Origin: Fimbriiglobus sp.
GTDB lineage: Bacteria; Planctomycetota; Planctomycetia; Gemmatales; Gemmataceae
Assembly: GCA_025352585.1 (NCBI GenBank)
Contig: JANXTD010000823.1
Span: forward strand, 1-7,556
Length of the DNA stretch: 7,556 bases
Direction: 5' to 3'
Position numbers and translations under genes: made by a program. The notes under the pieces are model-generated. The model worked only from the letters and a program-made list of their open reading frames with translations, did not search any database and was not told the origin of the DNA. Each line of letters opens with the position of its first letter. The first letter of the stretch is position 1. This document shows positions 1-5,916 of the stretch, piece by piece.

Positions 1-543
1 GTGGAACACGCCCCCCGGCACCAGCACGCGGTGCAGCAGCGCCACGAACTCGGCCGTCATGATCAGCCGCTTCTGGTGCCGCTTCTTCCACCACGGGTCG
101 GGGAAGTAGACATGGACCGCCGCGACCGACCCCGGCGCGACGTGGCGTTCGAGGATTCGCTTGGCGTCGCCCCAACAGGTGCGGGCGTTGGTGAGGTTCC
201 GCACCGCCAGGCGGTTCGTGGCGATGAGCTGGTACTTGCGGATGATCTCGACGCCGAAGTAGTTGGCCGCGGGGTTCGCGGCGGCGGAGTTCGCCAGGAA
301 CAGCCCCTTGCCGAAGCCGACTTCGACCTCGACGGGGTGCGCGTTGCCGAACAGCGTCGGCCAGTCGATCGGCACCGGGGCCACCGCGTCGTCCGGGGGC
401 GGCAGTTCGTTGCCCTCGGCGTCGGTCGGCCCGGCGGCGAGCGTGGGGTCGCCCCAACTCACGACGTGCTGCGTGCCCGTAGGTGCCCACTGGAACGGCG
501 CGAGGGCGTCGGGCGGGAGTTTCTTGCGGCCGCGCACACTCAC
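1..543 (-). CDS. trmB: tRNA (guanine-N7-)-methyltransferase TrmB, partial (C-terminus outside window)
   Basis: Reading leftward from 543, 181 codons are present before the window edge. TrmB uses S-adenosylmethionine to make m7G, usually at position 46 of the tRNA variable loop, in the cytoplasm. Seen in the sequence: a SAM-binding glycine loop VEVGFGKG at residues 73-80, the acidic end of the next strand in YFGVEII (about 98-104), and the family hallmark FPDPWWKKRH at 147-156, followed by QKRL. The order and spacing match TrmB. The N-terminal 70 residues are variable and proline-rich, as in many TrmB proteins. I chose the GTG at 543 because it overlaps the fabZ stop as GTGA, a typical coupled start; a second GTG at 537 is possible. 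It is the third gene of the HAD-fabZ-trmB operon. Identity is secure; only the exact start and the missing C-terminus are open. Confidence 0.93.
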   Translation of the reverse strand, partial: MSVRGRKKLPPDALAPFQWAPTGTQHVVSWGDPTLAAGPTDAEGNELPPPDDAVAPVPIDWPTLFGNAHPVEVEVGFGKGLFLANSAAANPAANYFGVEIIRKYQLIATNRLAVRNLTNARTCWGDAKRILERHVAPGSVAAVHVYFPDPWWKKRHQKRLIMTAEFVALLHRVLVPGGVFH

Positions 544-1037
544 CCCTCGTAACCCTTGACCAGCACCACGCCGATGATCTCGACGCTGAACGCGAGGTCG
601 CCGTTGACGAAGCCCTGCACGTCGAAGTGCGTCAGCCGCGACCGCACCTTCAAGCCCTTGCCGACGAGCACCAGGCGGTCGCCCGGCACGACGGCCCGGC
701 GGAAGCGGCCGTTCTCGATGCCGCCCAGGCCGATCAACGCGCCCTTGGTGACCTTGTTGTAGAGGTTGTAGAAGCACGTCAGTTGCGCCGCCGACTCGCA
801 CATCAGCACGCCCGGCAGGAACGGGCTGCCGGGGAAGTGGCCGCGGACCCAGAACTCGTCGGCGGTCACGTCCTTGTAGCCGACGATCAGGTGTTGGGCC
901 GCGTCGACGTGGACGATGGCGCTGAGTTGGAGCATCTCGTGGCGCTGCGGGATCACCGCCTTGATGGCGTCCAGGTCGGCGACGACATGGCTCAGGTCGA
1001 TCGACGCGAGGTCGAGGTGCGGCGTCGGGGCGGGCAT
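540..1037 (-). CDS. fabZ: FabZ-like 3-hydroxyacyl-ACP dehydratase (hotdog fold)
   Basis: This 165-residue protein has the FabZ/FabA hotdog signature. FabZ removes water from (3R)-3-hydroxyacyl-ACP to give trans-2-enoyl-ACP in fatty-acid elongation, in the cytoplasm. Seen: RGHFPGSPFLPGVLMCESAAQ at about 65-85, with the presumed catalytic His67 and Glu81 fourteen residues apart, the spacing found in FabZ. GHFPG favours FabZ over FabA. It differs from textbook FabZ upstream, where the usual PHRxPFLLVD is replaced by PQRHEMLQLSAIVHVD, and it has about 15 extra N-terminal residues, so it may be a specialised paralogue rather than the housekeeping enzyme. The ATG at 1037 is preceded by an AAGGAA ribosome site 8 bases away. 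Its TGA stop overlaps the trmB start. Confidence 0.85.
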   Translation of the reverse strand: MPAPTPHLDLASIDLSHVVADLDAIKAVIPQRHEMLQLSAIVHVDAAQHLIVGYKDVTADEFWVRGHFPGSPFLPGVLMCESAAQLTCFYNLYNKVTKGALIGLGGIENGRFRRAVVPGDRLVLVGKGLKVRSRLTHFDVQGFVNGDLAFSVEIIGVVLVKGYEG

Positions 1038-1045
1038 CGCGGGGG

Positions 1046-1051
1046 TTCCTT
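1046..1051 (-). promoter_or_regulatory. Ribosome binding site of fabZ
   Basis: On the minus strand the sequence reads AAGGAA, 8 bases before the fabZ ATG. It overlaps the TAA stop of the HAD-like gene (1052-1050), so ribosomes ending that gene sit on the fabZ start region. This supports the ATG at 1037 and translational linkage. Confidence 0.65.
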
Positions 1052-2003
1052 AACCGAGGACGTCGGCAAGTTGGGCCAGGTCGGTCAGCAGCACGTCGGG
1101 GCGGGTCGCGGGGTCTTTCAACTGCGCCTTGTCGGCCACCACCAGCGACGCCTTGTCGCCGGCGAACAGCGCCGTGCGGAAGCCGTGCCTCTTCGCCGGG
1201 ATGACGTCGCGCGCCAGGCTCGACCCGACGTGCAAGACCTCGTGCGGGGCGATGCCGCGCGCCGCCAGCGCCCCGAGGGCCGCGCGGAACAGCGTCTCCG
1301 ACGGCTTCCTCGCTTTGTGTTCGGCGGAAAGGAAGCGGAACTTGACCGGGACGCAGTTCGTCAGCGGGAAGTCCGGCGATTGGGCGTTCAGGCCGCGTTG
1401 CAGTTGCGCCGCCGTGAAGCACTGCCCGTCGGCGAGTAACCCCTGCACTCGGCCGCCGTCGGCGACGAGGCGCAAGGCGTCCGCGGCGTGCGGGTAGGCC
1501 CCGCAGCCCTGAATACTCGCGTGGTAGAAGTAGGCGACCTTCTTGGTGAAGTCGTCGAAGCCCCCATACGTCGAGGCGTCGTAGGCGTACTCCTTGAGCA
1601 CGAGTTTCTTGACGATGTCGTCCCAGACTCGCTCGCAGGCGACTTCGGGGTACTTCTCGCCCCCGCTGCCGGCGAGTTGCAACTGTGTGAGCGCCTTGCG
1701 GAACAGCTCCTTCATGTAGGCCGCCGGTGCCCCCGGCTTGCGGCTCATCGAGTGCCACATCTTGAACTCGGTGATCGTCTTGTCGAGCGCCGCGTCCATG
1801 ACGAAGTCGAGCGCCGGCTCGAAGCGCAACTCGCCGGTGGGGACGGCGAGCAGGGTACCGTAGACGGTCCAGAGGACGGCCTTGACCGGCAGCAACTCCA
1901 GGTGAGGCCGGGCTTTCGGCGCTTCGACCTTCGGCATCGCGGGCCAGGGCAGGCCGCGCGTGTCGAGGTAACTGAGGACGTACTGTTCCAGGGAGAGAGA
2001 CAT
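1050..2003 (-). CDS. HAD-superfamily-like protein lacking the catalytic aspartate (probable pseudoenzyme)
   Basis: A 317-residue protein with a HAD-like layout, closest in style to 2-haloacid dehalogenase/phosphatase members. Motif I, normally FDxDGTL or FDxYGTL, reads VLWTVYGTLL (about 43-52), so the nucleophilic Asp is Thr46 and the second position is Tyr48, as in dehalogenases. Motif II, usually a Ser/Thr before N/G, appears as GLLADG. Motif III Lys is kept as Lys233 in KARKPSETLF. Motif IV reads HVGSSLARD, with Ser261 where phosphatases have Asp and Asp266 kept. An aspartyl-enzyme intermediate is therefore not possible at the usual site. A long insert (about 60-200) separates motif I from the core and may be the cap. 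The ATG at 2003 was preferred to an upstream in-frame ATG at 2138, whose added 45 residues are low-complexity and overlap the divergent gene. First gene of the operon; substrate unknown. Confidence 0.75.
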   Translation of the reverse strand: MSLSLEQYVLSYLDTRGLPWPAMPKVEAPKARPHLELLPVKAVLWTVYGTLLAVPTGELRFEPALDFVMDAALDKTITEFKMWHSMSRKPGAPAAYMKELFRKALTQLQLAGSGGEKYPEVACERVWDDIVKKLVLKEYAYDASTYGGFDDFTKKVAYFYHASIQGCGAYPHAADALRLVADGGRVQGLLADGQCFTAAQLQRGLNAQSPDFPLTNCVPVKFRFLSAEHKARKPSETLFRAALGALAARGIAPHEVLHVGSSLARDVIPAKRHGFRTALFAGDKASLVVADKAQLKDPATRPDVLLTDLAQLADVLG

Positions 2004-2010
2004 AGTTCGT

Positions 2011-2039
2011 ACACTAGCAGCGCCGCCGCCCGCTTTCAA
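2011..2039 (-). promoter_or_regulatory. Possible promoter of the HAD-fabZ-trmB operon
   Basis: On the minus strand TTGAAA (2039-2034) is followed after 17 bases by TAGTGT (2016-2011). The -35 matches the sigma70 consensus at five of six positions, the -10 at only three. Transcription would begin almost at the ATG at 2003, giving a nearly leaderless message, which fits the lack of a Shine-Dalgarno site there. It lies in the 64-base divergent gap, so it could share control with the plus-strand gene at 2068. Confidence 0.3.
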
Positions 2040-2067
2040 GCGACCCCGCCCCCCTTCAGCCCGTGCC

Positions 2068-3939
2068 ATGACGCCCGACGCCGCACTGTACGCGCAACTC
2101 GCCGCCGCCGCCCGCGCCGCCGGCCGGCCCGATGTCACCGGGGAGTTACTGCGCGACCTGGCGACGCGCCCGCCGCCCGCCCCGCCGGCCGACGGCGAGC
2201 GCCTGCACGCCGCGGCGGTGGCGCACCTGCAAGCCGGCCGCTTCGCCGAGGCCGAGGCGGGGCTGCTCGCGGCGATCCGGGCGCGGCCGGACGTGCCGTC
2301 GTGGGTCGATCACCTGGGCGTGTCGCTGGCGAGCCGCGGCCGCTTCGCCGAGGCCGAGGTCACGTTCCGCCTCGCCGCCGACCTCGACCCCGCCAACCCG
2401 TCACCGAGCCGCAACCTGATTCAGGCCTGCTTCGACCAGAAGAAGTGGCCGGAAGCGCTCACCGCAATCGAATTCGCCTTGCGGCACCAGCCCGACGCGA
2501 CCGACTTGAAGCTGCAACAGGCGGTCGCTCTCTCGGAGTCGAAGCGCTACGCCGAGGCCGAGGGACTGCTGGCGACCCTGCTCGCGGCCGGGCCGGAGTC
2601 GGCGACCTTGTGGAACCGCCTGGGCGTCGTTCGCGGCCTCAGCGGCCGGGCCGACGACGCCGTCGCCTGCTTCGAGCGGCAAATCGCCCTGGAGCCGAAC
2701 GCCGGCGGCGCGCACGCCAACCTCGCCGCCGCCCTCGGCAAGGCCGGCCGCTGGGAGGAGGCGATCAACGCCGGGCGCGTCGCCGTGAAGCTCGACCCCA
2801 AACTCGCCGGCGGCTGGGCCAACCTCGGCAACGCCCACCGCGACCGCGGCCAGCTCGATGAGGCCGCCGACGCCCTGCGCAAAGCGATCGACCTCGACCC
2901 GGCGTCGCACGAGTCGTACGGCAACCTCGCGCTGACGCTGGCGATGGGTGGCCGCGTCGCCGAGGCGTTGCCGTGGTACGAGCAGGCGATTCGCCGGCAG
3001 CCCTACGCCCCCGAAGTCCGCTTCAACCGTGCGATCGCGCTCTTGAGCCTGGGCGACTACGCGCGCGGCTGGCCGGAGTACGAGTGGCGCTGGCGCACCG
3101 AGCAGATGCGCGGCCAGTCGCGGCAACTCCCGACGCCGCTGTGGCGCGGCGAACCGCTGCACGGCAAGACGCTGCTGGTCCACACCGAGCAAGGCAGCGG
3201 CGACACGATCCAGTTCCTCAAGCTCGCCCCCCGCGTCGTCGAGCGCGGCGGCACCGTCGCCGTCGTCACCACCCCGGCACTCGCGGACCTGGTGCGGACC
3301 TGCCCCGGGGTGACGCACGTCGTGTTGTCCGGCGAGCCGGCTCCGGCGCACCACGCCCACTGCCCGCTGATGAGCCTGCCGCTGTTGACGCAACTGCGCG
3401 TCGAGACGATCCCGGACGCCCGCACGTTCCTGACCGCCCCGCCGGCCGAGGTGGCGAAGTGGCGGGCGTTCTTGCAAGACTTGCCGCGCCCACTGGTCGG
3501 CATCGCCTGGCAGGGCAACCCGAAGCACGTCGGCGACCGCTGGCGTAGTGTGAAACTCGCGCAGTTCGCCCCGCTGGCCGCGCGCGTGGCCGAACTCGGC
3601 GGCACGCTGGTGAGCCTGCAAAAGGGCTCCGGCGTTGAGCAACTGGCCGAAGCCCCATTCCCGCTCGCCGACCTCGGCAGCGAACTCGGCGACAGCTTCG
3701 CCGACACGGCCGGCCTGCTGATGAACCTCGACCGCGTCGTCACGATCGACTCGGCCCTCGCCCACCTGGCCGGGGCGCTGGGGCGGCCCGTCGAAATCCT
3801 CCTACCGTTGAACGCCGACTGGCGCTGGCTGCAAGTCCGCCGCGACACCCCGTGGTACCCGAGCGCGACCCTGCACCGGCAGGCGCACTTCGGCGACTGG
3901 GCCGCGGCCTTCGCCAGCGCCACGGCATCCCTGAGTTGA
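2068..3939 (+). CDS. TPR-repeat protein with C-terminal GT-B glycosyltransferase-like (GT9-type) domain
   Basis: A 623-residue two-part protein. Residues about 43-335 hold nine tetratricopeptide units in exact 34-residue register: the helix-turn anchor (GRFAEAE, KKWPEAL, KRYAEAE, GRADDAV, GRWEEAI, GQLDEAA, GRVAEAL, GDYARGW) recurs at 57, 91, 125, 159, 193, 227, 261, 295 and 329. The last unit runs into WPEYEWRWR. Residues about 355-620 resemble the heptosyltransferase-like GT9 fold: HTEQGSGDTIQF (372-383), GIAWQGNPKH (478-487), and a nucleotide-sugar-side region TIDSALAHLAGALGRP from 559, then DWRWLQVRRDTPWYP. TPRs bind partner proteins or peptides, so protein glycosylation or cell-surface glycan assembly is plausible, but donor and acceptor are unknown. 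No signal peptide or membrane segment is visible. The ATG at 2068 has no Shine-Dalgarno. The SDR gene follows after 9 bases. Confidence 0.85.
   Translation: MTPDAALYAQLAAAARAAGRPDVTGELLRDLATRPPPAPPADGERLHAAAVAHLQAGRFAEAEAGLLAAIRARPDVPSWVDHLGVSLASRGRFAEAEVTFRLAADLDPANPSPSRNLIQACFDQKKWPEALTAIEFALRHQPDATDLKLQQAVALSESKRYAEAEGLLATLLAAGPESATLWNRLGVVRGLSGRADDAVACFERQIALEPNAGGAHANLAAALGKAGRWEEAINAGRVAVKLDPKLAGGWANLGNAHRDRGQLDEAADALRKAIDLDPASHESYGNLALTLAMGGRVAEALPWYEQAIRRQPYAPEVRFNRAIALLSLGDYARGWPEYEWRWRTEQMRGQSRQLPTPLWRGEPLHGKTLLVHTEQGSGDTIQFLKLAPRVVERGGTVAVVTTPALADLVRTCPGVTHVVLSGEPAPAHHAHCPLMSLPLLTQLRVETIPDARTFLTAPPAEVAKWRAFLQDLPRPLVGIAWQGNPKHVGDRWRSVKLAQFAPLAARVAELGGTLVSLQKGSGVEQLAEAPFPLADLGSELGDSFADTAGLLMNLDRVVTIDSALAHLAGALGRPVEILLPLNADWRWLQVRRDTPWYPSATLHRQAHFGDWAAAFASATASLS
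2236..2257 (+). repeat. Direct repeat inside TPR gene, copy 1 (22 bases)
   Basis: Identical over 22 bases to 2338-2359. Both copies encode GRFAEAE (residues 57-63 and 91-97) and lie exactly 102 bases, one TPR unit, apart, so nucleotide identity is kept as well as protein motif. Confidence 0.85.
2338..2359 (+). repeat. Direct repeat inside TPR gene, copy 2 (22 bases)
   Basis: Second copy of the 22-base sequence at 2236-2257. The spacing is one 34-codon TPR unit; later units keep the motif but not the nucleotide identity. Confidence 0.85.
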
Positions 3940-3942
3940 GGT
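3938..3942 (+). promoter_or_regulatory. Ribosome binding site of the SDR gene
   Basis: GAGGT lies 6 bases before the ATG at 3949 and overlaps the TGA stop of the TPR gene (3937-3939). It is one of the few good Shine-Dalgarno sites in the window, fixes the SDR start, and points to co-translation with the TPR protein. Confidence 0.6.
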
Positions 3943-3948
3943 CGAAGT

Positions 3949-4713
3949 ATGACGCTGACGCACAAAGTCGCGCTGGTCACCGGGGCCGCCTCCGGCATCG
4001 GCCGCGCCACGGCTTTGGCCCTGGCCGAGGCCGGCGCAGACGTGGCCGTCAACGACATCTCGCCCCGCGTCGCCGAGGTCGCCGCCGAGATTCGCGCGCT
4101 GGGCCGGCAGGCGTGGGCTTACCCCGTCGATGTCACCGACCAGGCCGCCGTCGAGGCGATGGTGGCCGGCTTGCCGCGGCTCGACATCTTCGTGTCGTCG
4201 GCGGTGTTCAGCGAGCGCGAGCCGTTCACGACCGCCAACATGGCCGGCTTCCGCAAGACGATCGACGTGTCGATGTGGGGCGCGTTCTACTGCCTGCGCG
4301 CCGCGACCAACCGGATGCTCGCGCAGGGCGACGGCGGCACTGCGGTCATCGTGAGTTCGCCGCACGGCCAGATCGCGTTCCCGAACTGCATGGCTTACAA
4401 CATGGCCAAGGCGGCGCTCGACATGATGATGAAGACGGCCGCGACGGAGTTGTTGCCGCACCGCATCCGCGTGAACGCGGTCTACCCCGGCTGGACCGAC
4501 ACCCCCGGCGAGCGCAAGTTCCTCTCGGACGAGGGGATCCGCAGTGCCGCCGCCGAGTTGCCGCTGGGCCGCCTGGCGACGGCCGAGGAGGTCGCCGGGG
4601 CCGTGCTGTACCTCGCCGGCCCGGCGAGCAGCTACGTGACCGGCACGATCCTGCACATCGACGGCGGGCTGTTCCTCCCGTGGTGGTCGAAGCGCGGCAC
4701 GGGGGAACTCTGA
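3949..4713 (+). CDS. Short-chain dehydrogenase/reductase (classical SDR, FabG-like)
   Basis: A 254-residue NAD(P)-dependent oxidoreductase of normal classical SDR length. Seen: cofactor loop TGAASGIG at 11-18; an Asp at the end of strand 2 in VAVNDIS, which in this family usually favours NAD over NADP; catalytic Ser137, Tyr150 and Lys154 in SSPHG and YNMAK; the post-catalytic NAVYPGWTDTPGE; and a C-terminal GTILHIDGG. Two usual features are altered: NNAG reads SSAV at 83-86, and the Asn of the catalytic tetrad (in the 'VNxxG' helix) is Ser108 in DVSMWGAFY. Fold and Ser-Tyr-Lys triad look intact, so it is probably active, but the substrate cannot be told. The TPR-glycosyltransferase gene ends 9 bases upstream, so a sugar or surface-glycan role is possible. 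The last native gene before the low-GC block. Confidence 0.88.
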   Translation: MTLTHKVALVTGAASGIGRATALALAEAGADVAVNDISPRVAEVAAEIRALGRQAWAYPVDVTDQAAVEAMVAGLPRLDIFVSSAVFSEREPFTTANMAGFRKTIDVSMWGAFYCLRAATNRMLAQGDGGTAVIVSSPHGQIAFPNCMAYNMAKAALDMMMKTAATELLPHRIRVNAVYPGWTDTPGERKFLSDEGIRSAAAELPLGRLATAEEVAGAVLYLAGPASSYVTGTILHIDGGLFLPWWSKRGTGEL

Positions 4714-4809
4714 AACAGCTGATTAACCTGGGATGGCCTTAAGCTGGGTGCGGCTGGTGGTCGAATCTGAATAGTGATGTCGGAAGTCAATCGCAGACAA
4801 CGGTGAATT
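4714..4809 (+). other. Intergenic junction: left edge of low-GC restriction-modification block
   Basis: Ninety-six bases between the SDR stop and the methyltransferase ATG. Composition drops here from the very high GC of the SDR gene. I see no convincing hairpin terminator, sigma70 promoter, direct-repeat target site or att-like sequence shared with the right edge near 6768-6830. An in-frame TGA at 4804-4806 bounds the methyltransferase reading frame. Confidence 0.5.
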
Positions 4810-5916
4810 ATGCGTCCAAAAAGTGGGTTGCCGAAACGAAAAGCCTTGCGAACGCTTCCGCAGTTTAAATTTGGCTTCAAGAATAACCCCGACACCGCAT
4901 GTTCAAATATTACAATTGACGCGAAGCTAGCTCCTGTCACTAAGTTCGATGTGGTTTCACTGTTCTGCGGTTGTGGCGGCCTAGATTTGGGGCTACTCGG
5001 GGGATTTCGATACTTAGGCGAGCAGTTTGATCGCCTTCCATTTAATCTGGTTCACGGTTACGATAACGACGCCAAGGCGCTGGATACTTATAGACTCAAT
5101 ATTGGCCCAAATGTCACTCTATGTGACCTCGTGAACGCAGACATAGAGTTGATGCCAAAGTCTGATGTAGTCGTGGGTGGCTTTCCGTGTCAAGACTTTT
5201 CGTCATGTGGCCCGAAGCAAGGTTTCGACGGAAAACGTGGCCGTTTGTACAAAGTGATCGCTGAGTACATGAAGTTACACCGTCCACTGCTTGCGATTGG
5301 CGAGAACGTGCCTCATTTAGCCAGGATGAAAAATGGCACAGTCATGCATGAAATAGCGACTGAGTTCAGAAACCAAGGCTACAAGGTAAAAGTTTGGCAC
5401 ATTTATTGTCCTGACTACGGCCTGCCGCAACATCGCGAGCGAGTATTCTTCGTATGCGTGCGTGATGATATTATGAGTTTTCCTGAAGAGCCGCATCAGA
5501 CGCACTTTGAAGCACCGAGTTTCTTCACACCGCACCGCCCGATTGAAGCGGCTATTCAAGACTTGGTAGCCGTGACCGATGAATCGGTGCCTAACCAGAG
5601 CCAGTATTTCGTGGCGACTAAGGCGACAAAAGGTGCCGGCCAGGGCGACCAAACTAGCGAGAAAGGCAGAGTATCGTATGCCGTCAGAGCTAACCCGAAG
5701 GCGAGAGTTCATTTTCACTACGAACTTCCTCGCCGACTAACAGTAAGGGAGTGCGCTCGCCTCCAGTCATTTCCCGACGAATTTGTGTTTCCACACTCGA
5801 CCGGTTTGAATATGATGAACATTGGAAATGCTGTGCCTCCAATCATTGCCCACGTCGTTGGACATCAATTAGCTACCTGGCTGACTAGTCTTAACTCATC
5901 CGAAAAGACATCATGA
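4810..5916 (+). CDS. DNA (cytosine-5-)-methyltransferase, type II restriction-modification
   Basis: A complete 368-residue m5C methyltransferase that transfers a methyl group from S-adenosylmethionine to C5 of cytosine in a specific DNA site, protecting host DNA. All main motifs occur in order: I, SLFCGCGGLDLG (50-61, SAM loop); IV, GGFPCQDFS with nucleophile Cys127; VI, GENVP with Glu165-Asn166-Val167; VIII, QHRER (207-211); IX, RRLTVRECARLQSFPDEF (308 onward); X, NIGNAVPP (337-344). The target-recognition region between VIII and IX is short, about 85 residues, suggesting one simple target. A basic 45-residue N-terminal arm precedes motif I. The ATG at 4810 is the first after an in-frame stop at 4804; the ribosome site is weak. 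Base and codon use (TTA, AGA, ATA) differ from neighbours, a sign of transfer. The endonuclease gene overlaps its stop as ATGA. Target sequence unknown. Confidence 0.93.
   Translation: MRPKSGLPKRKALRTLPQFKFGFKNNPDTACSNITIDAKLAPVTKFDVVSLFCGCGGLDLGLLGGFRYLGEQFDRLPFNLVHGYDNDAKALDTYRLNIGPNVTLCDLVNADIELMPKSDVVVGGFPCQDFSSCGPKQGFDGKRGRLYKVIAEYMKLHRPLLAIGENVPHLARMKNGTVMHEIATEFRNQGYKVKVWHIYCPDYGLPQHRERVFFVCVRDDIMSFPEEPHQTHFEAPSFFTPHRPIEAAIQDLVAVTDESVPNQSQYFVATKATKGAGQGDQTSEKGRVSYAVRANPKARVHFHYELPRRLTVRECARLQSFPDEFVFPHSTGLNMMNIGNAVPPIIAHVVGHQLATWLTSLNSSEKTS

Noticed and set aside
1..1439. Long plus-strand open frames opposite trmB, fabZ and HAD
   Set aside because: The minus strand carries clear TrmB, FabZ and HAD motifs; the plus frames are their high-GC complements.
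2004..2138. Upstream in-frame ATG extending the HAD-like protein by 45 residues
   Set aside because: The extension is Ala/Gly/Arg low-complexity sequence, would overlap the divergent TPR gene, and the fold starts well after the ATG at 2003.
1488..2861. 457-codon plus-strand open frame spanning the HAD and TPR genes
   Set aside because: Crosses two confident genes in wrong frames and the translation is low-complexity Arg/Pro/Ala sequence without motifs.
2401..3765. 454-codon open frame on the minus strand
   Set aside because: Antisense to the well-supported TPR-glycosyltransferase gene; composition is Arg/Gly/Ala/Val-rich with no domain, as expected from a high-GC shadow frame.
3802..4656. 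284-codon minus-strand frame opposite the SDR gene
   Set aside because: The SDR has full cofactor and catalytic motifs on the plus strand; the antisense frame shows no recognisable features.
4750..4775. T-arm-like GGTCGAATC suggesting a tRNA or tRNA remnant as integration site
   Set aside because: The flanking bases do not form a T stem, and no acceptor, D or anticodon arms can be drawn in the surrounding sequence.
5317..5718. 133-codon minus-strand frame inside the methyltransferase gene
   Set aside because: Fully antisense to motifs VI-VIII and the target-recognition region; no ribosome site or domain seen.
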